Source: Kangiella taiwanensis (GTDB lineage: Bacteria > Pseudomonadota > Gammaproteobacteria > Enterobacterales > Kangiellaceae). From it: 64,000 bases of DNA. Position 1 is the stretch's first letter, and each line of letters opens with the position of its first letter. This document shows positions 36,168-46,034 of this stretch, piece after piece. The notes beneath the pieces are model-generated. The model was not told the origin of the DNA and made no database searches. It was given only the letters and a program-made list of their open reading frames with translations. The stretch spans positions 434,001 to 498,000 of the forward strand of contig NZ_JAHCLT010000003.1 in NCBI RefSeq assembly GCF_020005165.1, in the 5' to 3' direction. Both the position numbers and the translations under genes were made by a program.

Positions 36168-37361
36168 TTAGTTATCTCCTGGCACTCGTACCCAGCCTTC
36201 CATCAGGATTCTAGCGCTACGACTCATAAAGACTTTTTTAGCTATCCATTGGCCGTTTTGTAGTTCAGTTTCAGCACCGACTTTTAAGGTACCTGATGGA
36301 TGTCCAAAGACGACACTTTGACGATCGCCGCCACCAGCGGCTAAGTTCACCACTGTGCCCGGAATCGTGGAAGCTGTTGCTATCGCGACGGCAGCTGTAC
36401 CCATCATGGCGTGGTGGAGCTTACCCATGGACAAGGCGCGTACATTGAGATCGATATCGCTGGCGCTGATGTTTTTACCGCTAGAGGACACGTAGTCTGT
36501 TGGCGGTGCGACAAACGCAACTTTGGGCGTGTGCTGACGGTTAGCGGCCTCTTCGATGTTTTCGATAAGGCCCATCTTCACTGCCCCATGCGCTCGAATC
36601 GTTTCAAACATTTCTAAAGCTGCGTCGTCGTTGTTAATGGCTTCCTGTAACTCGGTGCCGTTATAGGTTTTGCCATTAAAGTTAATTTCGTCAGCGTTTA
36701 AGAAAATCGTTGGAATACCCGCGGTAATCATAGTTGCTTTGAAGGTACCAATGTTTGGCACTTCTAAGTCATCAATTAGGTTACCCGTTGGAAACATTGA
36801 ACCTTCACCAGCTGGGTCGAGAAAGTCGACCTGTACTTCTGCTGCTGGAAACGTCACGCCATCAAGAATAAAGTCACCAGTTTCTTGTACCTGACCATTG
36901 GTGATCGGCACGTGTGCAATAATAGTTTTCTCAATATTAGCCTGCCAAATACGAACTTCGGCATGACCATTTTCAGGAATACGCTCAGGATCGACAAGAC
37001 CACTATTAATGGCGAACGAACCCACCGCTGCGGTTAAGTTGCCGCAGTTACCACTCCAATCAATGAAAGGCTTGTCGATTGAAACCTGACCGAATAAATA
37101 ATCCACATCATGATCCGCGATATCGCTTTTCGACAAGATCACTGTTTTGCTGGTACTCGACGTTGCGCCACCCATGCCGTCAGTATGTTTACCGTAAGGA
37201 TCAGGACTTCCCACCACACGTAATAACAAGGCATCCCGCGCTGGCCCCGGAACCTGCGCCTCTTCTGGCAAGTCGGTTAGGTTAAAGAAAGCACCTTTAC
37301 TGGTTCCGCCACGCATGTAAGTGGCTGGGATCTTGATCTGTGGAGGAAATGTTTTTGACAT
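36168..37361 (-). CDS. prpF: 2-methylaconitate cis-trans isomerase PrpF
   Basis: A 397-residue protein of the PrpF family (IPATYMRGGTSKGAFFNL at the start, GGATSSTSKTVILSKS, SGNCGNLTAAVGSFAI, VVNLAAGGGDRQSVVFGHPS). It interconverts trans- and cis-2-methylaconitate, letting the AcnD product feed aconitase in the 2-methylcitrate cycle. ATG at 37361 has AAGG upstream, overriding an ATG eight codons earlier. It is the last gene of the fumarase–prpB–prpC–acnD–prpF cluster, 182 nt beyond acnD; that gap contains a structured repeat. Confidence 0.93.
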   Translation of the reverse strand: MSKTFPPQIKIPATYMRGGTSKGAFFNLTDLPEEAQVPGPARDALLLRVVGSPDPYGKHTDGMGGATSSTSKTVILSKSDIADHDVDYLFGQVSIDKPFIDWSGNCGNLTAAVGSFAINSGLVDPERIPENGHAEVRIWQANIEKTIIAHVPITNGQVQETGDFILDGVTFPAAEVQVDFLDPAGEGSMFPTGNLIDDLEVPNIGTFKATMITAGIPTIFLNADEINFNGKTYNGTELQEAINNDDAALEMFETIRAHGAVKMGLIENIEEAANRQHTPKVAFVAPPTDYVSSSGKNISASDIDLNVRALSMGKLHHAMMGTAAVAIATASTIPGTVVNLAAGGGDRQSVVFGHPSGTLKVGAETELQNGQWIAKKVFMSRSARILMEGWVRVPGDN

Positions 37362-37455
37362 GGTTTTGCCTTTTGTTCTTGTCATGCTGCGGTTTAATTG
37401 CAGATTACTGCTAATTGGAAAATTCGCTTATAACTCAAATGTTAATTCAGAAGCA

Positions 37456-37541
37456 GTAAATTTTATTTGCTAGGAAGGCAGGAGCGCGCAATGTATAAAC
37501 ATACATGAGCACTCCGAACACACCTAGCGATTAAAATAAAC
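37456..37541. repeat. Structured intergenic repeat, copy A (after acnD)
   Basis: Outer arms at 37456-37474 and 37523-37541 pair in 14 of 19 positions, including a perfect GCTAGG/CCTAGC. Inside are GGAG/CTCC and the central ATGTAT-AAAC-ATACAT hairpin, followed by TGAGC. It begins 2 nt beyond the acnD stop on the minus strand. It shares architecture with copies B and C. Confidence 0.7.
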
Positions 37542-37543
37542 GC

Positions 37544-40135
37544 TTATGAATTTGCATTTAAGAAGTCTTGCGCAAAGCGTTGCAACACACCGCCAGCGGA
37601 ATAGATAGAAACTTCTTCAGCGGTATCTAAGCGACAAATCATTGGCACTTCTACACGCTCGCCGTCTTTGCGCTTAATAACCAACGTCATGGTCGCGCCT
37701 GGTGCAATTTCGCCTTCGACGTCATAAGTTTCAGTGCCGTCGATATTTAGCGTTTTACGGGTTGTGCCTTCTTCGAACTGAAGCGGTAACACGCCCATGC
37801 CAATTAAGTTAGTACGGTGAATACGCTCGAAACCTTCTGCTGCAATAACTTGCACACCCGCTAGACGAACACCTTTCGCCGCCCAGTCACGAGAAGATCC
37901 TTGACCATAATCAGCACCAGCCACAATGATTAGCGGTTGCTTGCGCTCCATGTAGGTTTCAATCGTTTCCCACATGCGCATTTCTTTGCCTTCCGGCTCA
38001 AGGCGCGCCAATGACCCTTGCTTCACTTCACCGTTTTCATCACGAACCATTTCGTTTAACAACTTTGGATTAGCGAATGTCGCGCGCTGTGCTGTTAAGT
38101 GATCACCACGGTGCGTTGCATAAGAGTTGTAGTCCTCTTCTGGAACGCCCATCGAATCAAGGTAGGCACCAGCAGCACTCGATTTTTGAATGGCATTCGA
38201 TGGCGATAAGTGATCCGTCGTGATGTTATCACCCAAAACTGCCAGCGGGCGCATGTCTTTCATGCTGCGTTCGCCAGCCAACGCACCTTCCCAATAAGGA
38301 GGACGGCGGATATAAGTACTCATTGGGCGCCAGTCATACAATGGGTCGGTCTTATCACCCATGTCCACTTCAACGTTAAACATTGGTTCATAAACGTCAC
38401 GGAATTGCTGTGGCTTGACGCTTTCCGAAATGATTGAATCAATTTCTTCATCCGTCGGCCAGATGTCTTTCAAAGTTACGGGATTACCGTCTTGGTCAGT
38501 ACCGAGTACACCTTTCTCAATATCAAAACGAATCGTACCGGCGATAGCATAAGCCACAACTAATGGCGGCGATGCGAGGAACGCTTGATCCGCGTGCGGG
38601 TGGATACGACCGTCAAAGTTACGGTTACCTGATAGTACCGCTGTTGAATATAAGTTTCTTTCTTCGATTTCTTGCTTAATTTTAGGATCTAACGCGCCGC
38701 TCATGCCGTTGCACGACGTACACGCATAACCGACGACACCAAAGCCTAACTTTTCCATTTCAGGCAGTAAGTTTGACTCTTCGAGATAAGCCGTGACAGC
38801 TTTTGAGCCAGGTGCCAACGATGTTTTCACCCACGGCTTACGCGTTAAGCCAAGTTTATTAGCATTACGCGCAATAATACCTGCGGCAATCATGTTGCGA
38901 GGGTTACTGGTATTAGTACAACTCGTAATAGCTGCAATAATACAAGCGCCGTCCGGCATTTTGCCTTCTTCGATCTCGTAATCTTTTACGATGCCCTTCT
39001 CGGCTAAATCTGTTGTTGAAACACGCGCGTGAGGATTCGATGGCCCCGCCAAATTTCGACCTACTGATGATAAATCAAACGTTAATACACGCTCGTACTC
39101 AGCATCTTTCAAGCCATCTGCCCAAAGACCTGTTTCTTTGGCATATTGCTCAACTAATTTAACTTGCTCGTCATCACGACCAGTTAGCTTTAAATAATCA
39201 ATGGTCTGCTCGTCGATGTAGAACATACCCGCAGTCGCACCATATTCTGGCGTCATGTTCGAAATCGTCGCGCGGTCGCCCAGTGTTAAGTGCGATGCGC
39301 CTTCGCCAAAGAACTCTAAGTAGGCTGAAACTACACGCTCGTTACGTAAGAACTCGGTAATCGCCAATACAATATCAGTACCGGTAATGCCTGGTTGCGG
39401 CTTGCCCGTTAGCTCTACGCCCACGATGTCAGGAAGACGCATGTAAGACGCACGGCCCAGCATGACGCTTTCAGCTTCTAGGCCACCAACACCTACAGCA
39501 ATAACACCTAGAGCATCAACCATTGGCGTGTGACTATCGGTGCCTACAAGCGTATCAGGAAAAGCCACGCCATCACGTGCCTGAATCACTGGCGACATAC
39601 GCTCCAAGTTGATCTGGTGCATAATACCGTTGCCTGGTGGAACCACGTTGACGTTCTTAAACGCTGTTTTACACCAGTTAATAAAGTGGAAGCGGTCTTC
39701 GTTACGACGTTCTTCAATCGCTCGGTTCTTTTCGAAAGCATCTTTCTCAAAACCGCCATGCTCAACGGCTAACGAGTGATCCACGATCAATTGTGTCGGA
39801 ACCACAGGGTTCACTTGCGCCGGATCACCACCACCTTCAGCGATAGCATCACGCAAACCCGCTAAATCAACAAACGCCGTTTGACCAAGAATATCGTGAC
39901 AAACTACACGCGCTGGAAACCATGGGAAATCCAAATCACGCTTTCGCTCGATAAGCTGCTTCAAACTCGCCGTCAATGACTCAGGATCACAGCGACGAAC
40001 CAAGTTCTCAGCAAGAACTTTAGACGTGTATGGAAGTTTATCGTAAGCACCTTCTTGGATGTCCTCAACCGCTTGACGCGTATCGAAATAATCTAAGTCA
40101 GAACCTTCTAGTTTCTTTCTGTAGTTTGTATTCAT
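37544..40135 (-). CDS. acnD: Fe/S-dependent 2-methylisocitrate dehydratase AcnD
   Basis: An 863-residue aconitase-family enzyme. The 4Fe-4S cysteines are in IAAITSCTNTSNPRN and VGYACTSCNGMSG. Substrate residues lie in GTDSHTPMVDALGV and in the C-terminal swivel GADYGQGSSRDWAAKGV. Context (prpC upstream, prpF downstream) and length (Shewanella AcnD is ~867) identify AcnD rather than AcnA. It dehydrates 2-methylcitrate to 2-methylaconitate, which PrpF then isomerises. The Shine-Dalgarno is weak. Confidence 0.92.
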   Translation of the reverse strand: MNTNYRKKLEGSDLDYFDTRQAVEDIQEGAYDKLPYTSKVLAENLVRRCDPESLTASLKQLIERKRDLDFPWFPARVVCHDILGQTAFVDLAGLRDAIAEGGGDPAQVNPVVPTQLIVDHSLAVEHGGFEKDAFEKNRAIEERRNEDRFHFINWCKTAFKNVNVVPPGNGIMHQINLERMSPVIQARDGVAFPDTLVGTDSHTPMVDALGVIAVGVGGLEAESVMLGRASYMRLPDIVGVELTGKPQPGITGTDIVLAITEFLRNERVVSAYLEFFGEGASHLTLGDRATISNMTPEYGATAGMFYIDEQTIDYLKLTGRDDEQVKLVEQYAKETGLWADGLKDAEYERVLTFDLSSVGRNLAGPSNPHARVSTTDLAEKGIVKDYEIEEGKMPDGACIIAAITSCTNTSNPRNMIAAGIIARNANKLGLTRKPWVKTSLAPGSKAVTAYLEESNLLPEMEKLGFGVVGYACTSCNGMSGALDPKIKQEIEERNLYSTAVLSGNRNFDGRIHPHADQAFLASPPLVVAYAIAGTIRFDIEKGVLGTDQDGNPVTLKDIWPTDEEIDSIISESVKPQQFRDVYEPMFNVEVDMGDKTDPLYDWRPMSTYIRRPPYWEGALAGERSMKDMRPLAVLGDNITTDHLSPSNAIQKSSAAGAYLDSMGVPEEDYNSYATHRGDHLTAQRATFANPKLLNEMVRDENGEVKQGSLARLEPEGKEMRMWETIETYMERKQPLIIVAGADYGQGSSRDWAAKGVRLAGVQVIAAEGFERIHRTNLIGMGVLPLQFEEGTTRKTLNIDGTETYDVEGEIAPGATMTLVIKRKDGERVEVPMICRLDTAEEVSIYSAGGVLQRFAQDFLNANS

Positions 40136-40244
40136 TATTTAATCTTTGGTCTCTTTTGCATTTGTAGTGCCTTAACGCATAGCACTAAATTTTTTCTTGT
40201 CACTTCCACTAAACCGGGAATCTTTCATAGTAGCTGATTTAGAG

Positions 40245-40264
40245 ATTCCCGCCTTCGCGGGAAT
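40245..40264. repeat. REP-like palindrome
   Basis: ATTCCCGC-CTTC-GCGGGAAT, the same stem as at 28072-28091 but with a different tetraloop and in opposite orientation. It lies in the acnD–prpC gap (271 bp), which holds this palindrome and structured repeat B, but no gene. Confidence 0.75.
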
Positions 40265-40290
40265 GACGAAATCTATGCTCTAAAAATGAA

Positions 40291-40397
40291 TTTATAGCGT
40301 AAAGAGCAAGGCTTGCAGTGAATTTATTGAGGGAGTTTACATTTAGTAAATGACCGCTAATAAATTCACTGCGTAACGCCGCTATTGACGCTAAAAA
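40291..40397. repeat. Structured intergenic repeat, copy B (after prpC)
   Basis: Long arms (40291-40328 and 40359-40397) pair over about 38 positions. They include a perfect CAGTGAATTTATT / AATAAATTCACTG and end in TTTA(TA)GCGT / ACGCTAAA. The central hairpin is TTTAC-ATTTA-GTAAA (40336-40350). It begins 10 nt past the prpC stop. Confidence 0.75.
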
Positions 40398-40406
40398 GCA
40401 TTTTGA

Positions 40407-41552
40407 CTATCGTTTGTCGATCTCGACAAACTCACGCGGCTCCGGCCCCGTATAATTAGCGCTCGGACGAATGATCTTACCGTCTTGACGCTGCTCCATA
40501 ACGTGCGCAGCCCAGCCTGAGATTCGTGACATCACGAAAATTGGCGTGAACATTGACGTTGGAATACCCATCTTGTTGTAAGACACCGCTGAGAACCAGT
40601 CTAAGTTAGGGAACATTTTCTTTTCGTCCCACATGACTGTTTCAAGGCGCTCGGCGATGTTGAACAAGTTAGTGTCGCCCTGCTCAACTGACAACTCTTT
40701 CGCTACTTCTTTGATCACTTTGTTACGTGGATCGCCCGTAGTATAAACCGGGTGACCAAAGCCAATGACGATTTCTTTGCGAGCGATACGCTCTTTAATG
40801 TCAGCTTCAGCTTGGTCTGGGTTGTCGTAACGCATTTGAATGTCTAACGCCACTTCGTTTGCACCGCCGTGCTTAGGACCACGTAGCGCACCGATACCTC
40901 CACAGATCGCTGAATACATGTCCGAACCTGTACCTGTGATCACGCGGCTTGTGAAGGTTGATGCATTGAACTCATGCTCAGCATAAAGGTTCAATGAAAT
41001 CTGCATCGCGCGCACCCATGAGTCTGGGCATGGCTCACCATGTAGTAAGTGTAGGAAGTGACCTGCGATTGAGTCTTCGTCTGTTTCAAGGTCGATCGCT
41101 ACGCCGTTGTGCGAGAAGTGGTACCAATACAGAAGCATTGATGGGAACGATGCCATCAGGCGATCCGCAATATCTTTCGCTTCGTTCAACGGTTGGCTTT
41201 CACGCTCAGGAAGTACAGTACCTAAAATCGAACAACCCGTACGTAGCACGTCCATTGGGTGCGCATTTGCAGGAATTAATTCTAGAGCATCTTGTACTAA
41301 CGCTGGCAAGCCACGAAGTGCTTTTAATTTACGCTTGTAGTTTTTAAGCTCAGCTACTGTTGGCAACTTGCCGTGGATTAACAGATGTGCAACCTCTTCA
41401 AACTCACAAGTTTCTGCCAGGTCTAAAATATCATAACCACGGTAGTGCAAATCGTTTCCGCTACGACCTACAGTACATAGCGCAGTATTACCTGCTGGTA
41501 CGCCTGATAAGGCAACCGACTTTTTTGGTTTTGGTAAAACTGACTCACTCAT
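40407..41552 (-). CDS. prpC: 2-methylcitrate synthase PrpC
   Basis: A 381-residue citrate-synthase-family enzyme. It has [13 protein letters not shown] (active-site His), [15 protein letters not shown] (second His) and [12 protein letters not shown] (Asp/Asn region). Its shortness relative to citrate synthase (~430) and the prp neighbours identify it as PrpC. It condenses propionyl-CoA with oxaloacetate. AGGAG lies 8 nt before ATG. It is 70 nt downstream of prpB and precedes structured repeat B. Confidence 0.93.
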   Translation of the reverse strand: MSESVLPKPKKSVALSGVPAGNTALCTVGRSGNDLHYRGYDILDLAETCEFEEVAHLLIHGKLPTVAELKNYKRKLKALRGLPALVQDALELIPANAHPMDVLRTGCSILGTVLPERESQPLNEAKDIADRLMASFPSMLLYWYHFSHNGVAIDLETDEDSIAGHFLHLLHGEPCPDSWVRAMQISLNLYAEHEFNASTFTSRVITGTGSDMYSAICGGIGALRGPKHGGANEVALDIQMRYDNPDQAEADIKERIARKEIVIGFGHPVYTTGDPRNKVIKEVAKELSVEQGDTNLFNIAERLETVMWDEKKMFPNLDWFSAVSYNKMGIPTSMFTPIFVMSRISGWAAHVMEQRQDGKIIRPSANYTGPEPREFVEIDKR

Positions 41553-41622
41553 ACTATCTACTCCTGTTTTAAAATTTAAATTCTCTTTTAATACCGAACC
41601 GCCTATAAACGACTCTTAAAAA

Positions 41623-42501
41623 CTATTTTTCTTTACCTTCAGCAAAAAGCTTATCCAGCTTCTGCTCATAGTCGTGGTAGCCAAGGAAATCATACAGTTC
41701 TTCACGTGTTTGCATAATTTCTACCACGTCACGCTGGTGACCTTTCTCTAAAACATCACGATAGAAAGTCTCAGCAGCTTTATTCATAGCACGGTAAGCA
41801 CCGCAGCAATACAGAACGATATCAACGCCCTGCTCGCCCAACTCTTCACACGAGAATAGTGGCGTTTGCCCAAACTCAGTAATGTTCGCCAAAATTGGTG
41901 CGTTCACGTGCTCACGGAAATATTTATAATCTTCCAGTTTGCTCATCGCTTCTGGGAAAATCATATCAGCACCGGCTTCAAGACACGCGTTCGAACGGTC
42001 GATTGCCGACTGCATACCTTCGACACCAAGTGCGTCAGTTCGTGCCATAATCACGAAGTTTTCGTCGGTACGTGCATCCACTGCTGCTTTAATACGGTCA
42101 ACCATTTCCTGCTGGCTAACGATTTCTTTGTTCGGACGGTGACCACAACGCTTTGCAGCTACCTGATCTTCCATGTGGAAACCCGCCGCGCCAGCTTTGA
42201 TTAAAGAACGCGTAGTGCGCGCAATATTAAAAGCACCACCAAAACCAGTATCGATGTCCACTAATAATGGCAGACTACAAACGTCAGTAATACGACGTAT
42301 GTCAACTAATAGGTCTTCTGCAGTAGAAATACCCAAGTCAGGCATGCCCAACGAGTTCGCAGCCACACCGCCACCTGAAAGGTAAACCGCCTTGTGACCT
42401 ACCTGCTCAGCCATACGCGCCGCGTACGCCGTGATGGTCCCCATCACCTGCAACGGATTATTCTCTTCAACTGCTTTTCTTAATTTTAAACCTGCACTCA
42501 T
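41623..42501 (-). CDS. prpB: 2-methylisocitrate lyase PrpB
   Basis: A 292-residue PEP mutase/isocitrate-lyase-family enzyme. Signature [14 protein letters not shown] holds the catalytic Cys, and [16 protein letters not shown] with HMEDQ binds the metal. It splits 2-methylisocitrate into pyruvate and succinate, the last step of the cycle. E. coli PrpB is 296 residues. The start overlaps the stop of the preceding 88-codon gene by 4 nt (ATGA), implying coupled translation. Confidence 0.93.
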   Translation of the reverse strand: MSAGLKLRKAVEENNPLQVMGTITAYAARMAEQVGHKAVYLSGGGVAANSLGMPDLGISTAEDLLVDIRRITDVCSLPLLVDIDTGFGGAFNIARTTRSLIKAGAAGFHMEDQVAAKRCGHRPNKEIVSQQEMVDRIKAAVDARTDENFVIMARTDALGVEGMQSAIDRSNACLEAGADMIFPEAMSKLEDYKYFREHVNAPILANITEFGQTPLFSCEELGEQGVDIVLYCCGAYRAMNKAAETFYRDVLEKGHQRDVVEIMQTREELYDFLGYHDYEQKLDKLFAEGKEK

Positions 42502-42764
42502 AATTCTTTGCCTTCTTTAATTTGTAACTCTTCTTGGAGCACTATTAGCTTTCTGTAGAACTCAACTGCATGTCCCATAACATAGCCAACAGCGAATATA
42601 CTCCACATCTCTGGGGCATACTCAATATGTCCGTAGAAATGCAACACATTCATGACTAAAAGAAAGATGGGAGGAATTAGTAGCATTCTCGCTACAGAAA
42701 ACCCCAAGCTTTTAACTTTGTCACTTGGTAACTTCTCTTTAAATTTTCGCTCTTCTCTATTCAT
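42498..42764 (-). CDS. Small two-helix membrane protein coupled to prpB
   Basis: An 88-residue protein with a basic N-terminus ([20 protein letters not shown]), two hydrophobic segments ([19 protein letters not shown] and [18 protein letters not shown]) and a charged tail. I do not recognise it. Its TGA stop overlaps the prpB ATG by 4 nt, so it is co-translated with the methylcitrate pathway. It may tether or regulate, or be a transport accessory. The ATG sits very close to AGGG and the ribosome-binding site is unclear. Confidence 0.6.
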   Translation of the reverse strand: MNREERKFKEKLPSDKVKSLGFSVARMLLIPPIFLLVMNVLHFYGHIEYAPEMWSIFAVGYVMGHAVEFYRKLIVLQEELQIKEGKEL

Positions 42765-42790
42765 CCCTAAAAACTCTATCCACTAGCCCA

Positions 42791-42916
42791 TTAACCTTTA
42801 GCGTCACGAGCGCCGGAAGTGCGAGGCAAAAGTTAACGAAAAACGCGGAGTTTACTATAGTAAATGAGCATTTTGAGTTAACTTTTAACAAAGCAATTCC
42901 AAACGTAACAGCTAAA
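42791..42916. repeat. Structured intergenic repeat, copy C (after the fumarase gene)
   Basis: A 14-bp perfect palindrome TTTACTATAGTAAA (42851-42864), followed by TGAGC, is flanked by perfect AAAAGTTAAC (42828-42837) / GTTAACTTTT (42877-42886). Imperfect outer arms extend to TTTAGC near 42798 and GCTAAA at 42911-42916. The outer end abuts the fumarase stop. Its TTTAGCGTCA end matches copy B. Confidence 0.75.
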
Positions 42917-44422
42917 TTAACTTGCTAACTTCACTTTCCAAACTTGTGGCCCCGTCTTATGGACACTTTCGCCCGACGAATCCACCGCAACGGTCACTGG
43001 CATATCTTCGACTTCAAACTCATATACCGCTTCCATACCCAGCTCAGGGAATGCGACCACTCGTGAGTTTTTAATCGCTTTAGAAACAAGGTAAGCAGCA
43101 CCGCCAGTTGCCATTAAGTACACTGATTCATGCTTTTTAATCGCTTCAATCGCTTCATCGCCACGTTCCGCTTTACCGATCATGCCGAGTAAGCCCGTCT
43201 TATCGAGCATCATTTCGGTAAACTTATCCATACGCGTTGCGGTTGTTGGGCCTGCTGGGCCTACCGCTTCGTCGCGAACCGCGTCTACTGGGCCGACGTA
43301 ATAGATAAAGCGGTTATTGAAATCGAGACCTTCTGGCAAGCCTTCGCCTGAATCCAGTAAGTCTTTAATCTTTTTATGTGCGGCATCACGGCCTGTCAGG
43401 ATTTTGCCGTTTAGCAATAAGACATCGCCCGGTTTCCAGCTCGCGACTTCTTCAGGCGTGACATTGTCCATATCGACTCGCTTAGCGTCAGCAGAAGCTT
43501 CGTATTCCATATCAGGCCAATCTTCGATAGACGGTGGGGTTAGCATAGCAGGCCCAGTACCGTCTAATGTGAAGTGTATGTGACGTGTTGCTGCACAGTT
43601 TGGAATCATCGCTACGGGCTTTGATGCTGCGTGAGTCGGCCAGTCTTTGATTTTGACATCAAGAACTGTAGTTACACCGCCAAGACCTTGAGCACCGATA
43701 CCTAACTTATTCACGGCCTCGTAAATTTCGATACGCAGTTCTTCGACTTTGTTGCTAGGGCCACGTTTGAGTAGCTCCTGCATATCGATTGGGTCCATTA
43801 GGGACTCTTTCGCCAGAACCATGGCTTTTTCAGCGGTACCACCGACACCAATACCCAGCATGCCTGGCGGACACCAGCCAGCACCCATCTTAGGCACGGT
43901 CTCCACAACCCAGTCCACAATTGAGTCGCTCGGATTCAGCATCACAAATTTTGATTTGTTTTCAGAACCACCACCTTTCGCGGCACAAGTGACTTCGACT
44001 TTGTCGCCTTTGACCATTTCGACGTGCACCACCGCTGGCGTATTGTCTTTCGAGTTAAGGCGTTTACCCGCAGGATCCATCAAAACTGAAGCGCGAAGCG
44101 GGTTCTCTTCATTGGTGTAAGCCCGACGAACGCCTTCATCCACCATTTCTTGAATCGTCATGTCGCCCTCGAAGGTTGCATCCATACCCACTTTGACGAA
44201 AGCACAGGCAATTCCCGTATCCTGACAAACAGGTCTATGGCCTGTAGCAGACATACGCGAATTCACTAGAATTTGCTTCATGGCATCTTTCGCGGCTGGA
44301 CTTTCTTCTTTTTCATAAGCCGCTGACATAGCTTGGATAAAATCTTTAGGATGGTAATAGGAAATGTACTGAAAAGCGTCGGCAACGCTTTCGATAAAAT
44401 CTTCGGCTTTAATTGTGCCCAT
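42917..44422 (-). CDS. Class I fumarate hydratase (Fe-S)
   Basis: A 501-residue class I fumarase with fused alpha and beta halves. The 4Fe-4S cysteines lie in RPVCQDTGIACAF, the GIGVGGTAEKAMVLAKESLM region is typical of the alpha domain, and VGPAGPTTATRMDKFTEMML belongs to the beta domain. It hydrates fumarate to malate. ATG at 44422 has GGAGAG upstream, overriding an earlier in-frame start. It heads the minus-strand propionate cluster; the succinate from PrpB becomes fumarate and can be returned to oxaloacetate for PrpC, which fits the linkage. Confidence 0.9.
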   Translation of the reverse strand: MGTIKAEDFIESVADAFQYISYYHPKDFIQAMSAAYEKEESPAAKDAMKQILVNSRMSATGHRPVCQDTGIACAFVKVGMDATFEGDMTIQEMVDEGVRRAYTNEENPLRASVLMDPAGKRLNSKDNTPAVVHVEMVKGDKVEVTCAAKGGGSENKSKFVMLNPSDSIVDWVVETVPKMGAGWCPPGMLGIGVGGTAEKAMVLAKESLMDPIDMQELLKRGPSNKVEELRIEIYEAVNKLGIGAQGLGGVTTVLDVKIKDWPTHAASKPVAMIPNCAATRHIHFTLDGTGPAMLTPPSIEDWPDMEYEASADAKRVDMDNVTPEEVASWKPGDVLLLNGKILTGRDAAHKKIKDLLDSGEGLPEGLDFNNRFIYYVGPVDAVRDEAVGPAGPTTATRMDKFTEMMLDKTGLLGMIGKAERGDEAIEAIKKHESVYLMATGGAAYLVSKAIKNSRVVAFPELGMEAVYEFEVEDMPVTVAVDSSGESVHKTGPQVWKVKLAS

Positions 44423-44597
44423 GCAAGGTCTCTCCGAATCTTGGTTTGCTGAGCTTATGTGAGCTTTGCTATACAAGCCACACATAAACCTCTAAAATCG
44501 GTGCATCATTATACAGGCTGGATCAGGCGTTTCCCAAATTTTGAGGGTGAATAAGCGTCATCAGCCTCACATTTAGCTTACTTTTTAGTCAATCTGC

Positions 44598-46028
44598 ATG
44601 AAAAAAGAGCAAACAGAAGCAGCATTCGTTGAACTCCCCTATCGTGAGCCCGCTGGTGTTCGTGAGCTATTTGGACACTTTGCGGATGAACCTTGGGCCT
44701 TATTATTAGACAGCGGAAAGACGCTCCACCAAGCTGCCCAGTTCGATATCATTCTAACGCGACCAAGAGCCACTTATGCGTTCTCAGATGGCGAGTCAAA
44801 TATCACGGGGGCTGAAATACAAATTAGTGCCGATCCGTTTGAAACCTTAAAGCGCTTTTACGAGTTTGGCTTAAAAGACGCCCAAACCTTGCCTGCTGAG
44901 TTATCCCAACTGCCTTTTCATGGTGGTATCGCTGGCTATTGCAGTTACGACGCCGGGCGTTACGTTGAGAAGCTGCCCTCCCTTGCCAAAGACGACATTG
45001 GGCTACCAGAGTTAGCATTTGGTTTGTACGAATGGGCTTACATCAGCGATCATCGAAATCATAAAAGTTATTTAGTTAAGTTTTGCCAATATTGTGATGC
45101 TTACTGGAAAGATATCATTACAGAATTTGAGAAGCTGTATGAAAAAGGCACCAGTGCTAAAAGAGACAGCTTTAGTTTAAAAGATGCTTGGCAAAGCAAT
45201 ATGAACAAAGATGGTTACATCGAACGCTTTAAAAAAGTTCATGACTACATCCACGCTGGCGACTGCTATCAAGTCAATTTAGCGCAACGCTTTTCTGCTG
45301 ATTATCAGGGTCATCCGTGGAATGCTTACTTAAAGCTCACTGATCATAATCAAGCGCCCTTCTCGTCTTATATGAATTTGGAACATCAACAAATTCTATC
45401 CTTGTCGCCTGAGCGATTTATACAGGTATTCCCCCAGGGAACAGGCAAACGAAAAAAACTGCATGTAGTCACGCAACCGATCAAAGGTACGCGTCCGCGC
45501 AGTAAAGACGAAGCAGAGGACAAGCGTCTATCCGACGAGTTGCAAAACAGCGAAAAAGATCGTGCTGAAAATTTGATGATCGTTGACCTCTTGCGCAATG
45601 ACATTGGTCGTAATGCCGAAATCGGATCGGTCAATGTGACCAAGCTATTCGAACTGCAATCTTTTATATCCGTTCATCATTTAGTTAGTACGATTGAAGC
45701 TGATTTGGCTCAAGATAGCGATGTCTTTACCTTGTTAAAACACTGCTTCCCTGGTGGTTCTATCACTGGCGCACCCAAAGTTCGCGCTATGGAAATTATT
45801 GAAGAGCTAGAGCCGCATCGCCGCAGTATTTATTGTGGTTCAATGATGTACTTAGACTTCCGAGGCTTCTTAGACTCCAACATTGCGATTCGTACTTTAG
45901 TTACTGACGGTGGAAAAATTCATGCTTGGGGTGGCGGTGGCTTAGTGGCTGACTCTGAAGCTGAAAACGAATATGAAGAAACGCTTCATAAACTCAGTAA
46001 AATATTACCCGTTCTCAGTGATGAGTGA
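44598..46028 (+). CDS. pabB: Aminodeoxychorismate synthase component I PabB
   Basis: A 476-residue chorismate-binding enzyme. Key motifs are VTQPIKGTRPRSKDEAED, ENLMIVDLLRNDIGR and GGSITGAPKVRAMEIIEELE with YCGSMMYLDFRG. With PabA it aminates chorismate on the way to p-aminobenzoate for folate. The order pabB–nudL–sdaA matches E. coli, supporting the call over anthranilate synthase TrpE. It is divergent from the fumarase gene. Confidence 0.92.
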   Translation: MKKEQTEAAFVELPYREPAGVRELFGHFADEPWALLLDSGKTLHQAAQFDIILTRPRATYAFSDGESNITGAEIQISADPFETLKRFYEFGLKDAQTLPAELSQLPFHGGIAGYCSYDAGRYVEKLPSLAKDDIGLPELAFGLYEWAYISDHRNHKSYLVKFCQYCDAYWKDIITEFEKLYEKGTSAKRDSFSLKDAWQSNMNKDGYIERFKKVHDYIHAGDCYQVNLAQRFSADYQGHPWNAYLKLTDHNQAPFSSYMNLEHQQILSLSPERFIQVFPQGTGKRKKLHVVTQPIKGTRPRSKDEAEDKRLSDELQNSEKDRAENLMIVDLLRNDIGRNAEIGSVNVTKLFELQSFISVHHLVSTIEADLAQDSDVFTLLKHCFPGGSITGAPKVRAMEIIEELEPHRRSIYCGSMMYLDFRGFLDSNIAIRTLVTDGGKIHAWGGGGLVADSEAENEYEETLHKLSKILPVLSDE

Positions 46029-46034
46029 TTGCTA

